Shown here: positions 1 to 13,200 of the stretch, in pieces | Numbering within the stretch: the stretch's first letter is position 1 | Layout: each line of letters starts with the position of its first letter | NCBI RefSeq assembly: GCF_050003625.1 | Contig: NC_134399.1 | Coordinates: forward strand, 149,910,473 to 149,974,472 | DNA length: 64,000 bases | Direction: 5' to 3' | From: Haematobia irritans | Taxonomy: Eukaryota > Arthropoda > Insecta > Diptera > Muscidae | The notes under the pieces: generated by a model | The model's input: the letters and a program-made list of their open reading frames with translations, nothing else | Told to the model about the DNA's origin: nothing | Databases searched by the model: none | Made by a program: the position numbers and the translations under genes

Positions 1-40
1 CAAAGTTAATATACCCCCACCCTATGGTGGAGGGTATAAA
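1..40 (-). mobile_element. DINE-A element, 5' end only (runs off window)
   Basis: Reverse complement of the family-A 5' terminus: TATACCCTCCACCATAGG and GGGGGTATATTAACTTTG, with the inverted TATACCC/GGGTATA arms. The rest lies left of the window. Confidence 0.75.
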
Positions 41-1026
41 AATTATTTAAAATTGGATAGTTGACAGACAACATTTTATTTTCTTAAAAATTCAGTCTAA
101 AAGAGCTCTTGACAATAATCTTCCAATATATAGTTTTTTCGAAATTTAGTGAAAAGTACTTTTTCGCTAAAAAAAAAAAACTTTTTTGTACTTTCTTAAA
201 AATTGTATTTTCCATCCCTGATCTGTACTGACTTTTCGTATTATGGCCTCTTCATGGCCTTTTTCATTGAACTTAAGTGATGGTATAAAAGAAAATATTC
301 AAAAAACAAAAAAAAAAAAACGAAGTACAGTAAAAGTGTAGAACACATCAAGGAAATGTAGCGATAAACAAGAGTATAATGAGAGTCTTTATAACACCGA
401 TGGCGACAACAATGATCACATCTTTAAATCCAATATCCATATAAGAAAAAGTTACAAATCCTTTCTCCCTGAACGATTTTCCTCACAAGTCAGGCATGAA
501 AAGTTTGTGCATATAGCATAGCAATACTCATACATACATATGTGTGGGCCAGCTTAATGGCATACACGAAGTTGGAAAATTTAAACTTTCGAAAGAAATA
601 AATTTTATGTGCGTGTGTGTTTGTGTGAAAATATCACCTCTATCTACAAATCAACACAACAGGTTACAACTTGTTGCATGCAACACGAAAAATAAGTTAT
701 GATGCTACCAAACATTTTCATTTCTGCCAGTAATTCGCCGCAAACTGTAAAAGTGGGGAAAATGACATGCGCTCTAACATCGAGTATTTATTCCAATGTA
801 GATGCAGATAATGGTTGTACTATATTTCTTTGGGATAACAAAACTCATACAAGCACAAGTCAATGGCATTGCATTAACTACAGTTGTCATAGCGGCTAGG
901 CATTATTTCTATTACACTGTTGCTGTTACTTCTGGCGTGCTAATCGTCCTGTGTAAATCTCAACACCAAATTAAGTGAATGAACAAATTAAATTATATAC
1001 ATTAGCATTATATTTTCATACTCTCT
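41..1026. other. AT-rich sequence, no gene seen
   Basis: Homopolymer A/T runs and a GTGTGTGTTTGTGTG stretch near 610. A 66-codon open frame at 699-899 starts with ATG but shows no recognisable domain, splice context or coding bias. I see no repeat family here. Confidence 0.4.
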
Positions 1027-1110
1027 GCTATATGATAGGGGGGTATACTAAATCTGTTATTACGTGGGCAACGCATCGAAATATTGGTTTCAGACACCAT
1101 AAAGTATGCA
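1027..1110 (+). mobile_element. Degenerate DINE-A 5' fragment
   Basis: GGGGGTATACTAAATCTGTT, ACGCATCGAAATATTG and CACCATAAAGTATG follow the order of the family-A 5' end, with many changes and an abrupt stop. Confidence 0.55.
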
Positions 1111-1613
1111 ACAAACAAAAAAGAAATAAAAAACAGTAAACCCAACATGAAAGACGAATATACATAAGTTTATTTTAAAAATGTCTAACTAAAATCTCTT
1201 AGCAAAAGCGGCCATTTTTGGTACACAAAAAACAAATATCATCAAAATATTTCCACTTAAACTTCCAATTAAATTAAAATATGAACTGAATCCATTTAAT
1301 CAAATTAAAAAATATAGTCATTTAAGAAAATTATTGGAAATTTTCATGTTTTTCTTTAAAATATTAATTAATATTTTAGTTAAATTGAACAATAATATTT
1401 CCAAATAAAAATATATAGTTGGAAATTTGGTTTTTGGAAATAATTAATAATAGAATCATTAAATGTTGGCTCAAATCCAAATAAAACCCCAACTATAAAT
1501 ACAATCGGAAAATGCATACAAAACGGTAAATCGTATTTTTCATCGTATTATTTCATTTGAAGATACAAATATAAAAGATACCAAACAAATATTAATAAAT
1601 AAATAATAATACA
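1111..1613. other. AT-rich sequence, no gene seen
   Basis: Dominated by ATTAAA/AAATAT words. No open frame, tRNA or repeat end recognised. Confidence 0.4.
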
Positions 1614-1880
1614 ATAAATAAATACCTCATTTAAAAAGTTAATTGAGTTGCACAGTAAAAATCAATTCGAATTTTAATTGAACCAATTAAAAAATTAATT
1701 CAAAGTACCGAAGAAATCAATGTATTTGTTAATCAGAAATATATATTCTGTGATTGAGGTAGTACCTTCGTGATTGAAGCTATTTCAATTGAAAATTTAA
1801 TTTTGTGATTGAATCAAAAAAAAATTTTTTGTATAAAAGAGGAATCGTCTTCACGGTTGTCACCGTTGGTAGAATTCTTG
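1614..1880. repeat. AATTAA-rich MITE-like repeat (copy 1)
   Basis: Shares a long stretch with 10888-11001 and 12536-12790: AAATACCTCATTTAAAAAG, TGAGTTGCACAG, TTTTAATTGAACCAA, TGATTGAAGC and CACGGTTGTCACCGTTGG. The element at 49811-50097 is rich in the same AATTAA words. Confidence 0.6.
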
Positions 1881-2267
1881 ATGTCTTCGTTCGTTCGTTT
1901 CGTTTCTTCACAAACTAAGAGGTACATCAAATTTTGTTAACAATAACATTTTGGCTGCATTTTCTATAGAAGTACACAGCCTAACAAAAGTTTACATACG
2001 GTTGAAGAATTTGTGTTTTCTTTAAATAATAAAATATGCATATACATGCTTTAGTTTTTGTTAATTAATTAAAAAAAAAAAACGTTTGTAAATTTAAGAA
2101 GAATTTTTAGTGTTGTATATAAACAACAAAAATAAGAAACATGTTTAGTTACAACCTAAAAACATTCAGGAGTAAGACTGTATATAAATTTAACAAAATT
2201 TTCAATAGAGATTATATTTTGACCAAATTTTCTATAGAAATAAAAATCTATATAATTGTTTTTTTTT
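1881..2267. other. AT-rich sequence, no gene seen
   Basis: Contains a TTCGTTCGTTCGTTTCG run near 1885 and poly-A near 2070. Nothing else recognised before the DINE-A start at 2268. Confidence 0.35.
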
Positions 2268-4177
2268 TATACCCTCCATGGGGGTATATTAACTTTGTCA
2301 TTCCGTTTGTAACACATCGAAATATTGCTCTAAGACCCCATAAAGTATATATATTCTGGGTCGTGGTGAAATTCTGAGTCGATCTAAGCATGTCCGTCAG
2401 TCCGTCCGTCCGTCTGTTGAAATCACGCTAACTTCCGAACGAAACAAGCTATCGACTTGAAACTTGGCACAAGCAGTTGTTATCGATGTAGGTCGGATGG
2501 TATTGAAAATGGGCCATATCGGTCCACTTTTATGTATAGCCCCCATATAAAGGGACCCTCAGCTTTGGCTTGTGGAGCCTCTAACAGAAGCATATTTCAT
2601 CTGATCCGGCCGAAATTTGGTACATGGTGTTGGTATATGGTCTCTAACAACCATGCAAAAATTGGTCCACATCGGTCCATAATTATATATAGCCCCCATA
2701 TAAACCGATCCCCAGATATGGCTTGCGGAGCCTCAAAGAGATGAAAATTTCATCCGATCCGGCTGAAATTTGGTACATGATGTTGGTATATGGTCTCCAA
2801 CAACCATGCAAAAATTGGTCCATATCGGTCTTTAATTATATATAGCCCCCATATAAACCGATCCCCAGATTTGGCTTGTGGAGCCTATAAGAGAAGCATA
2901 TTTCATCCGATCCGGCTGAAATTTGGTACATGATGTTGGTATATGGTCTCTAACAATCATGCAAAAATTGGTCCACATCGGTTCATAATTATATATAGCC
3001 CCCATATAAACCGATCCCCAGATTTGGCTTGCGGAGCCTCAAAGAGAAGCAAATTTCATCCGATCTGGCTGAAATTTGGTACATGATGTTGGTATATGGT
3101 CTCTAACAACCATGCAAAAATTGGTCCACGTCGGTTTATAATTATATATAGCCCCCATATAAACCGATCCCCAGATTTGGCTTGCGAAGTCTCCAAGAGA
3201 AGCAAATTTCATCCAAGCCGGTTGTAATTTGGAACATGGTGTTAGTATATGATCCTTAACAACCGTGCCCGAATTGGTCCATATCGGTCCATAATTATAT
3301 ATAGCCCCCATATAAAACGTTCTCCAGATTTGACCTCCGGAGCCTCTTGGAGGAGCAAAATTCATGCAATCCGGTTCAAATTAGGAACGTGGTGTTAGTA
3401 TATGGTCGCTAACAACCATACCAAAATTGGTCCAATCACACAAAAATTGGTCCATATCGGTTCATAATCATGGTTGCCACTAGAGCAAAAAATAATCTAC
3501 CAAAATTTTATTTCTGTAGAAAATTTTGTCAAAATTTTATTTCTATAGAAAATTGTGTCAAAATTTTATTTCTAGAGAAAATTTTGTTCAAATTTTATTC
3601 GGTTCATAATAAAATTTTCATCATTTTCAAAATTTTATTTCTATAGAAAATTTTGTCAAAATTTTATTTCTATTGAAAATTTTGTTCAAATTTTATTCGG
3701 TTCATAATCATGGTTGCCACCCGAGCCACAAATAATCTACCAAGATTTTATTTCTATAGAAATTTTTGTCAAAAGTTTATTTCTATAGAAAATTTTGTTA
3801 AAATTTTATTTCTGTAGAAATTTTTGTTAAAATTTTCTTTCTATAGAATATTTTGTCAAAATTTTTATTTCTATAGAAAATTTTGTTAAAATTTTATTTC
3901 TGTAGAAAATTTTGTCAAAATTTTATGTCTACTTTGTCAAACTGAATTATATACATATTGGATCGATCTTTTTTGATTTAATATATACCACGTATGGACT
4001 TACATACAATTTAGAAGATGGTGTTAGGAGGTTTTAAGATACCTTGCCATCGGCAAGCGTTACCGCAACTTAAGTAATTCGATTGTGGATGGCAGTGTTT
4101 AGAAGAAGTTTCTACGCAATCCATGATGGAGGGTACATAAGCTTCGGCCTGGCCGAACTTACGGTTTTATATACTTG
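2268..4177 (+). mobile_element. DINE-A element A1 (complete)
   Basis: Starts TATACCCTCCATGGGGGTATA, continues with TTGTCATTCCGTTTGTAACAC and CATGTCCGTC, has a core of about six ~150-bp tandem repeats (2457-3440), a 29-bp repeat array (3480-3935), and ends GGCCTGGCCGAACTTACGG...ATACTTG. Terminal inverted arms, tandem core and 3' hairpin match the DINE-1/INE-1 (Helentron-associated) plan. Open frames on the minus strand of the core are by-products of the repeat. Confidence 0.75.
3480..3935 (+). repeat. 29-bp double-palindrome minisatellite
   Basis: Tandem AATTTTGTCAAAATT plus TTTCTATAGAAA units, interrupted by two short TCGGTTCATAATCATGGTTG segments. Lies between the 153-bp core and the 3' end of element A1. 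Confidence 0.85.
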
Positions 4178-4603
4178 TTTTTTTTTTTTTTTTTGTTATA
4201 CCCACCACCATAGAATGGTGAGGGGGGTATAATAATTGTGTCATTCCGTTTGTAACACATCGAAATATCGATTTCCGCCAAATCCACGAATGTGAAAATT
4301 TGGTGTTCTTAATTCCTCGTTCATTTTTGAACTTTTCTGTAGCCAGCTGGGTTGCACAAATCACACAAAAATTCACTAAGGCGGAAATCAAAATAAGTGG
4401 AATCAATAGACTTATTATAATTTATTATTTTTTTGACGATTTAACCATGTCCGTCTGTCTGTCTGTTGTAATCACGCTACAGTCTTCAATAATGAAGCAA
4501 TCGTGCTGAAATTTTGCACAAACTCGTCTTTTGTCGAAGATGGACTATATCGGTCCAGGTTTTGATATAGTCCCCATCAGAGAACTGCAACCGCTGGCTT
4601 TTT

Positions 4604-6047
4604 TATACCCTCCACCATAGGATGGAGGTATATTAACTTTGTCATTCCGTTTGTAACACATCGAAATATTGCTCTAAAACCCAATAAAATATATATTCTG
4701 TATCGTGGTGAAATTCTGAGTCGATTTGAGCATGTTCGTCCGTCTGTTTAATTCACGCTAACTTCCGAAGGAAACAAGCTATCGACTTGAAACTTGGCAT
4801 AAGTATTTGTTATTGATGTAGGTCGGATGGTATTGGAAATGGGCCATATCGGTTCACTTTTACGTATAGCCCCCATATAAACGGACCCCCAAATGTGGCT
4901 TGCGATTGCTCTAAGAGAAGCAAATTTCATCCGATCCGGCTGAAATTTGGTACATAGTATTAGTAAATGGTCTTTAATAACCATGCAAAAATTGGTCCAT
5001 ATCGGTCCATAATTATATATAGCCCCCATATAAACCGATCCCCAGATTTGACTTCCGGAGCCTCTTAGAGGAGCAAAATTCATCCGATTCAGTTGAAATT
5101 TTGTACGTGGTGTCAGTATATGGTCTCTACCAACCACGCAAAAATTGGTCCATATCGGTCCATAATTATATATAGCTGCCATATAAACCGATCCCCCTCT
5201 TGGAGGAGCAAAATTCATCCGATCCGTTTGAAGTTTGGTACGTGGTGTTAGTATATGGTCTCTAACAACCACGCAAAAATTGGTCCATATCGGTCCATAA
5301 TTATATATAGCTGCCATATAAACCGATCCCCCTCTTGGAGGAGCAAAATTCCTCCGATCCGTTTGAAGTTTGATACGTGGTGTTAGTATATGGTCTCTAA
5401 CAACCATGCAAAAATAGGTCCATATCGGTCCATAATTATATATAGCCCCCATATAAATCGATCCCCAGATTTTAGCTCCGGAACCTCCTGGAGGAGCAAA
5501 ATTCATTTGATTCGCTTGAAGTTTGGTACATTGCGCTAGTATATGGCCTATAGTATATGGTCTATATTTATATATAGCCAATGGCCAATCACACAAAACT
5601 TGGTCCATATCGTCAAAAATAATCTACCAAAATTTTATTTCTATAGAAAATTTTGTCAAAATTTTATTTCTATAGAAAAGTTTGCCAAAATTTTATCACT
5701 ATAGAAAGTTTTGTCAAAATTTTATTTCTGTAGAAAATTTTGTCAAAATTTTATTTTTATAGAAAATTTTGTCAACATTTTATTTCTATAGATAATTTTG
5801 TCAAAATTTTATTTCTATAGAAAATTTGTCAAAATTTTATTTCTGTAGAAAATTTTGTTTTGTTTAATATATCCCCCGTATAGACTAACTTACAATATAG
5901 AAGACGGTGTTAAGGATTTTTTAAGATACCTCTCCATCGGCAAGTGTTACCGCAACCAAAGTAATTCGATTGTGAATGACAGTCTTTAGTAGAAGTTTCT
6001 ACGCAATCCATGAATCCGAAATTCGAACTTACGGCCGTATATACTTG
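4604..6047 (+). mobile_element. DINE-A element A3 nested in A2
   Basis: Starts TATACCCTCCACCATAGG at 4604. The core of ~150-bp repeats (4800-5600) includes two shortened units (about 5160-5345). A 29-bp array (5633-5862) follows, and the element ends GAACTTACGGCCGTATATACTTG. The core is open on the minus strand for 286 codons. Confidence 0.75.
5633..5862 (+). repeat. 29-bp double-palindrome minisatellite
   Basis: About eight units of the AATTTTGTCAAAATT / TTTCTATAGAAA repeat inside element A3. Confidence 0.85.
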
Positions 6048-6567
6048 TTTCGTATTGCAATCCTACCCACAAAATGTCGGTGGCAGTGAGTAAGACACCA
6101 ATTACCACGCGATCGTTTACATTGATACAAATGCGAGAATAAAAACACCACTAGTATATAACAATGTTCGTATGCAGTGTCTGGCAATCTTAACCCTTAT
6201 ACTATGTTGGGGTCATTTGGTGACCCAAGTCATATTTATTATCATCGCATTTCCTACTGTTGGAATTTAATTAAAAGTTTTTACTACTCAGCATTAATTT
6301 AGTATATGTCAATAATTCATGCACTACGGTGTTTTCGAGAGACCAACACTCATACTAACAAACACCGACAGTCGAATCTGATATAATCTTCATAGGTAAA
6401 ATCTTTAAATTTATCTTCGGGAAGTGTAATGGTTGATCTGCTCTGCTTGGGAGAATATCTCTCATCAAACTCGCCTGAAATTTCAAAAGAAACTATAATA
6501 TTTGAATCATGGTGGTGGGTATTTAAAATTCGGCCTGGCCGAACTTACTGCATTATATACTTGTTTT

Positions 6568-6898
6568 AATTTTATATAGAATTATTTTATAATTTATTTC
6601 TATAGAAAACTTTGTCAATATTTTTTTTCTAAAATAAAATTTGATCAGAATCTAATCTCTATTGAAAACTTAATAGAAAAAATTTTGAAAAATTTATAAA
6701 ATTTTAAAAATTAATAAAAAATTTAAAATATTTTTTAAATGAAATTCTGTTTGACAAATTTTTATATAGAATTAAAATTTTGTTTGACGAATTTTTATAG
6801 AAAAATAAAATTTTGTCAAAATTTTCTACAGAAATAAAAATTTGTCAAAATTTTCTATAGAAATAAAATTTTGCAAAAATTTTCTATACATCTAATTT
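6568..6898 (-). repeat. Degenerate 29-bp repeat array
   Basis: Decayed units; from about 6760 the orientation is reversed (AAAATTTTGTCAAAATTTTC, TATAGAAATAAAATT). It fills the gap between elements A2 and A4. Confidence 0.6.
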
Positions 6899-6914
6899 TT
6901 TGTTGTTTTTTTAT

Positions 6915-8502
6915 TATATCTCCACCATAGGATGGGGGTATATTAACTTTGTCATTCCGCTTGTAACACATCGAAATATTGCTCTAAGACCATATAAAGT
7001 ATATATATTCTGGGTCGTGGTGAACTTCTGAGTCGATCTGAGCATGTCCGTCCGTCCGTCTGTTGAAATCACGCTAACTTCCGAACGAGCTATCGACTTG
7101 AAACTTGACACAAGTAGTTGTTATTAATGTAGGTCGGATGGTATTGCAAATGGGCCATATCGGTCCACTTTTACGTATAGCCCCCATATAAACGGACCCC
7201 CAAATTTGGCTTGCAGACCCTCTAAGAGAAGCAAAGTTCATTCGATCCGGCTGAAATTTGGTACATGGTGTTAGTATATGGTTTCTAACAACTGTGCAAA
7301 AATTGGTCCACATCGGTCAATAATTATATGTAGCCACCATATAAACCGATCCCCCGATTTGTCTTGCGGAGCCTCTTAGAAAAGAAAATTTCATCCGATC
7401 CGGCTGAAATTTGGTATATGGTATTAGTATATGATCTCTAACAACTGTGCACAAGTTGGTCCGCATCGGTCAATAATTATATATAGCCCCCATATAAACC
7501 GATCCCCCGATTTGTCTTGCGGAGCCTCTAAGAGAAGAAATTTCATCCGATCGGGCTGAAATTTGGTACATGGTGTTAGTATATGGTCTCTAACAACCAT
7601 GTAAAAATTGGTCCATATCGGTCCATAATTATATATAGCCCCCATATAAACCGACCCCCGATTTGGCTTGCGAGGCCTCTAAGAGAAGCAAATTTCATCC
7701 GATCCGGCTGAAATTTGGTACATGGTGTTAGTATATGGTCTATAATAACCATGCAAAAATTGATTTGACCTCCGGAGCCCCTTGGAAGAGCAAAATTCAT
7801 CTGATTCGGTTGAAATTTGGTGCGTGATGTTAGTATATGGTATCCAACAACCATGCATGAATTGGTTCATATCAGTCCATAATTATATATAGCCTCCATA
7901 TAAACCGATCCCCATATTTGACCTCCGGTACCTTTTGGAGAAACAAAATTTATCCAATCTGATTGAAATTTGGTACGTTGTTTTACTATATGATATTTAA
8001 CAACCATTCCATAAGTGGTCCATATCAGTCCATAGTCATATATATATCCCCCATATAAACCGATCCCGAGATTTGGAACCTCTTGGAAGAGCAAGTTTCA
8101 TCCGAGTCAGTTGAAATTTGGTACATTGTGCTAGTTAACAACCATGCCTAAGTAGGTCCATATCGGTCTATAGTTATATATAGCCCTCAGATAAATCGAT
8201 CCCCAATTACACAAAAATTGGTTCATATCAAGTTCATAGTTGTATATAGCCCCCATATAACCGACCCCCATATTTCAATTCTGGCTCCCTACGTACCGTG
8301 CAAAAGTCCATATCGATTCGTAATTATTTGTAGACTTACCTACACATACCTTGGACTAACTCATAATTTAGAAAACGATTTAAGATACCACAACCCAAGT
8401 AATTCGATTGTGGATGACAGTCTTTCGTAGAAGTTTCTACGCAATCCACGGTGAAGGGTACATAAGATTCGGCCTGGCCGAACTTACGGCCATATATACT
8501 TG
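6915..8502 (+). mobile_element. DINE-A element A4
   Basis: Starts TATATCTCCACCATAGGATG and carries about eight core repeats (7100-8330), several truncated. Ends GGCCTGGCCGAACTTACGGC...TATATACTTG at 8502. No 29-bp array is present, so the array is not obligatory for the family. Confidence 0.75.
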
Positions 8503-8503
8503 T

Positions 8504-9254
8504 TTCAGCTTAAAACCATACATTGACTAAACTAAAAGTGTAGCTTAACCTACAGAGGAAAAGAATGTGTGTCAAATTTATTTGGGCAAAGCCCTATAGA
8601 CTGCAAGATGGTTGGATGGACGCACGTTTCGGAATTACCACATTCCTCATCAGCATCCTCTACTTGCAGCAACACTATCAACCAATTATCAGAATAAATT
8701 CAGGCAGTTCATTAAACCCAACAATAAACCACACTTGAACCCTCCGAAAAAAGGCTTTACATTGATAGCCGGCTTATGCCGAAATAAATTCGTACAAACA
8801 TCTCTCTTTTTCTTTGCCACCATCAAATCATCGATTTGAGTGAAGTTGGCTGGGTTTTATTTTGAGCGTGTTTCCTCTTTTTTCTTTCATTCGTTTTGTT
8901 TTGTTATTGTTGGTTTTTGTTCTTAAATCATTGTTGTTGTTTTTTTGATTTCAGCTTAAAACCATGCATTGACTAAACTAAAAGTGTAGCTTAACCAACA
9001 GAGGAAAAGAATGTGTGTCAAATTTATTTGGGCAAAGCCCTATAGACTGCAAGATGGTTGGATGGACGCACGTTTCGGAATTACCACATTCCTCATCAGC
9101 ATCCTCCACTTGCATCCTCAACTATCAACCAATTATCAGAATAAATTCAGGCAGTCCATTAAACCCAACAATGAACCACACTTGAACCTTCCGAAAAAAT
9201 GTTTTGCATGATAGCCGGCTTATGCCGAAATAAATTCGTACAAACATATCTCTT
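8504..9254 (+). repeat. ~445-bp tandem repeat, family E (1.7 copies)
   Basis: The unit starts CAGCTTAAAACCATACATTG and includes TTTGGGCAAAGCCCTATAGA, ATGGACGCACGTTTCGG and AGCCGGCTTATGCCG. The second copy starts near 8952 and stops at AAACATATCTCTTTTTG, running straight into a 29-bp array. Other copies lie at 20270-21272. I do not recognise the family. Confidence 0.75.
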
Positions 9255-9385
9255 TTTGTCAAGATTTTCTATAGAAATAAAATTTTATCATAATTTTCCA
9301 TAGAAATAAAATTTTGTAAAAATTTTCTATAGAAATAAAATTAAAATTTAAGATTTTTTCAAATTTGGTAAAATTTTCTTCAAAT
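9255..9385 (-). repeat. 29-bp repeat array next to family E
   Basis: Four or five reversed units, followed by GGTAGATTATTTTTGGTATG, a sequence that often flanks these arrays (compare 3490, 5615, 22522). Confidence 0.75.
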
Positions 9386-10020
9386 TTTGGTAGATTATTT
9401 TTGGTATGAGTGGCAACCGTGATTGTGTTCCATCAGGACAGCACCAGACCATTCGTGTCAATGGCTAAATATTTCGCTAGTGAAAAATCAGCTTTAATGT
9501 AACTTTCTAAATGTTTGCCAATAAAAATTGACACAATGAAATTGCCTTTATAAACGCAACATGTTATTAAATAAAACGACGTATATTTGTCCTAACTAGG
9601 ATCATTCTGGCTATGGTAATATAATCCTACAATTTCAAGCAATAATAATGTATTTCTTTTTATAAAGACAAATATTTAAACTGAACGAAAAATTGGTTTA
9701 AGCTTCGGTGACTTCGATTGACAAAAAAAAAATCGGCATAATGAAGAGCACGAAACGCTTTACTGGCAACACAATTTATAATAGAAATTAACTTGGCAAC
9801 ACTGATATTATTCTGTGATATGATTTGGGACACATTCAAATCCTCTCCCGCTCTCTTACAAATGTCATAACAACAGCACTTGTTGTTGGCACACTTGCTA
9901 ATATGAATCACTGAGTTTCTCATGCAAAAGAAAAGTAAACAAAGTTTAGTACAGGAGTAATTTTAAAAAAACCCGTCGTAGAAAAAAGTGTTCTTTATAT
10001 ATTCTCATATGAAGTTTTAG
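9386..10020. other. Region upstream of the gd-like gene
   Basis: No repeat recognised from about 9440 on. A TTTATATATTC stretch lies at 9994-10004, only about 20 bp before the ATG, too close to be trusted as a TATA box. The promoter or an upstream non-coding exon was not found. Confidence 0.35.
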
Positions 10021-10257
10021 ATGTCCCATCGAATTTTTACGATAATGAATTTCCACATAACTACATTGATGTTTATCGTCTTCGAGCACATCAATAAAAT
10101 ATTCACTCAAGGCATACCCATTAGCCCGTGTCCCAAAATGTTCCAGTATCGTTTCGATGGATCCGAATGGTTTGGTATTCTGTCAGTTCGTAATCCAGAC
10201 TTTGGACAAGCTTTGCATCTTCGAGTTGTTCTATCTATGAGGGGTAAACCTACCACG
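10021..10257 (+). CDS. gd: gd-like exon 1 (signal segment and start of GD N-terminal domain)
   Basis: The ATG at 10021 is immediately preceded by an in-frame TAG; a second Met at 10045 could also serve. The exon encodes a hydrophobic leader and then the Cys/aromatic-rich start of the GD domain, ending ...SMRGKPTT. It ends in phase 0 at a GTAAGT donor (10258). The downstream exon resumes with NYLGEIELL, which continues the domain naturally. Confidence 0.85.
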
Positions 10258-13200
10258 GTAAGTGTCTGCTGAAAAGAAGCCCTTTTTAGGAGCTATTTAG
10301 GAAAGTGTAAAATGTATACATCTGTCAGTTGTACAATATTAGGTCGTATCGTAAGACATCTATATATAAAATAATTAAGGCAATTGACACCGAATGAAAT
10401 GCAATGATAATAAATGTAGGTCAGCTTTTATCGTTTTGAAAAAATAAAATTTAAATTAAACGAGATACTGCATCTTTGAACTGAAGATAATAACGTTTTA
10501 AATATGGGACTTTTTTGAATATTTTTTGTCTTTAGGAAATGCACTATTTGCTAATGTAAATATTCCCAGAGAAGGGGTTAATTAAGAAACCAATTTTTGC
10601 TTTCAAGTATTTGTTATAATTTTGATTTTTAAACTGACATTTATTTGCACATACACTAAAAAAATATTGTCGTGACCAAAGAATTCATGTCTTTAAAATA
10701 CAAATGCGAGTTTTGATTAGCATAGAGATGCATTTCTCTGATATAAAATATTTGTCCTTGTCCAAAATCGATTAACTTGAATCCTTTTGGAATGTTCATC
10801 GCCGAAATGTTTATCTGTGCAGGACATGGATATTGTCGATAATATTCAGCACTTATTTTGACCCTACGGGCGACGAATATTAACGGTATAAATAAATACC
10901 TTATTTAAAAAGTAAATTGAGTTGTACACTAAAAATCACTTAGAATTTTAATTGAACCAACGAAAAAATTAATTCAAAGTACCGAAAATCAATTTGTTTA
11001 TATTTTATATGAATTTTTATATGTTTTTTTTTGCCACATTTTTACTTAAAAAACACCGTTTTTTACCTTTTTAAGCCGCTAACATCCAAACTACTTACCC
11101 GATTTGAACATTTTCTTAGAATGAGTTGTAGACGGCTCAACTTTCTTTAATTTGAGTAGTATTAGGATCAAAAAGGTCAAAGAAAACGAAAGATATGCTC
11201 AAAATTGTAGGTGTACCTCCAAAAATTAAAAAAAAAAAATTAAAAAAATTATATCTCGAAAACCAATCGACAGAAAATTTTTTAAAAATCATTTTCGTGT
11301 TTAGTAGGTCATAATCAATAAGAAAAAATATGCTAGAAACAATTCACAAAATGGTTGTTGGCTAGTGTAATCTACCAAATTTGGTGAATATATTACCAAC
11401 CAACTACCAAACAAAAAATTTTATTTCCATAGAAAATTTTGTCAAAATTTTATTTCTATAGAAAATTTTGTCACAAATTTTATTTCTATAGAAAATTTTG
11501 TCATAATTTTATTTCTATAGAAAATTTTGTCAAAATTTTATTTCTATAGAAAATTTTGTCAAAATTTTATTTCTATAGAAAATTTTGTCAAAATTTTATT
11601 TCTATAGAAAATTTTGTCAAAATTGTTTTCTATAGAAAATTTTGTCAAAATTTCATTTCTATAGAAAATTTTGTCAAAATATTATTTCTATAGAAAATTT
11701 TGTCAAAATATTATTTCTATAGAAAATTTTGTCAACATTTTATTTCTATAGAAACTGTTGTCAAAATTTTATTTCTATAGAAATTTTTTTCACAATTTTA
11801 TTTCAATAAAAACTGTTGTCAAAATATTATTTCTAGAGAAAATTTTGTCAAAATATTATTTCTATAGAAAATTTTGTCAAAATTTTATTTCTATAGAAAA
11901 TTTTGTCAAAATATTATTTCTATAGAAAATTTTGTCAAAATATTATTTCTATAGAAAATTTTGTCAACATTTTATTTCTATAGAAACTGTTGTCAAAATT
12001 TTATTTCTATAGAAATTTTTTTCACAATTTTATTTCAATAAAAACTGTTGTCAAAATATTATTTCTATAGAAAATTTTGTCAAAATATTATTTCTATAGA
12101 AAATTTTGTCAAAATTTTATTTCTATAGAAAATTTTGTCAAAATATTATTTCTATAGAAAATTTTGTCAAAATATTATTTCTATAGAAATTTTTGTCAAA
12201 ATTTTATTTCTATAGAAACTGTTGTCAAAACTTTATTTCTATAGAACATTTTTTCACAATTTTATTTCAATAGAAAATATTCTCAAAATTTTATTTCTAT
12301 AAAAAATGTTGTGAAAATTTTATTTCTGTAGAAATTTTTTTAACAATTTTATTTCTATAGAAACTGTTGTCAAAATTGTATTTCTATAGAAAATTTTGTG
12401 AAAATTTTATTTCTGTAGAAACTGTTGTCAAATTTTTTTTCTATAGAAAATTTTCTCAAATTTTTATTTCTATAGAAAAAATAAATAAATACCTTATTTA
12501 AAAAGTAAAAAAATTTTTATTTTTATAGAAAAAATAAATAAATACCTTATTTAAAAAGTAAATTGAGTTGTACACTAAAAATCACTTAGAATTTTAATTG
12601 AACCAACGAAAAAATTAATTCAAAGTACCGAAAAAATCAATTTGTTTTTTAATCAGAAATATATATTCTGTTATTGATACTACCCTTTTCGTGATTGAAG
12701 CAATTTCAATTAAACAATTAATTTTGTGATTGAATCGAAAAAAAGAGGAATTGTGTTCACGGTTGTCACCGTTGGTAGAATTCTTGATTTTTTGGTAGAA
12801 TTTACAAAAAATTCCGACCATCGGCCGTTACGGCGGCCCACACCATACCCTAAACACATAGTAACCACTTGAGCCATACACATATAGAAAAAATTACGTT
12901 TCATAGTTGTGAACGGAAGGTGACAAAATGAAACCGGAATTTTCACAATTTCGTCCACGGGCGTTCACGATTTCATGAACGCATTCGTTTTTCTTTGGCC
13001 ATGAAAAGTCTTAAAATAATCGTTAGACTTTATTATGGCAACTCCTTCGGTGGTGAAATGTGGTAAGGCGACTGTTAACGCGTATGGTGCAGAAAACACA
13101 GGTTCGAGTCACGCTGGAGGAAATCTTTTTTTAATTTTGTTTATAAAATGAACTAAAAATAAAGAAGAAAATCATTGGCGCCAAATTATCACCATTTTAA

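Larger units (their letters stand above)
4197..6563 (+). mobile_element. DINE-A-like element A2, split by A3
   Basis: 5' end TATACCCACCACCATAGAAT at 4197 and 3' end GGCCTGGCCGAACTTACTGC...TATACTTG at 6560-6563. The body is interrupted at 4604-6047 by a complete second element. After the interruption comes unrelated sequence with GTCATTTGGTGACCC (about 6211) before the 3' end. It is a distinct subfamily from A1. Confidence 0.65.

Noticed and set aside
699..899. 66-codon gene with ATG start
   Set aside because: No domain, no coding bias, no promoter or splice context visible; chance open frames of this length are frequent here.
4300..4509. Small coding frames near the DINE 5' end
   Set aside because: Sits in the 5' part of element A2; the TGTCCGTCTGTCTGTCTGTT stretch is the usual DINE motif, not coding.
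11413..12480. CRISPR-like array
   Set aside because: The 29-bp periodicity is a pure tandem repeat with no unique spacers, in a eukaryotic intron.
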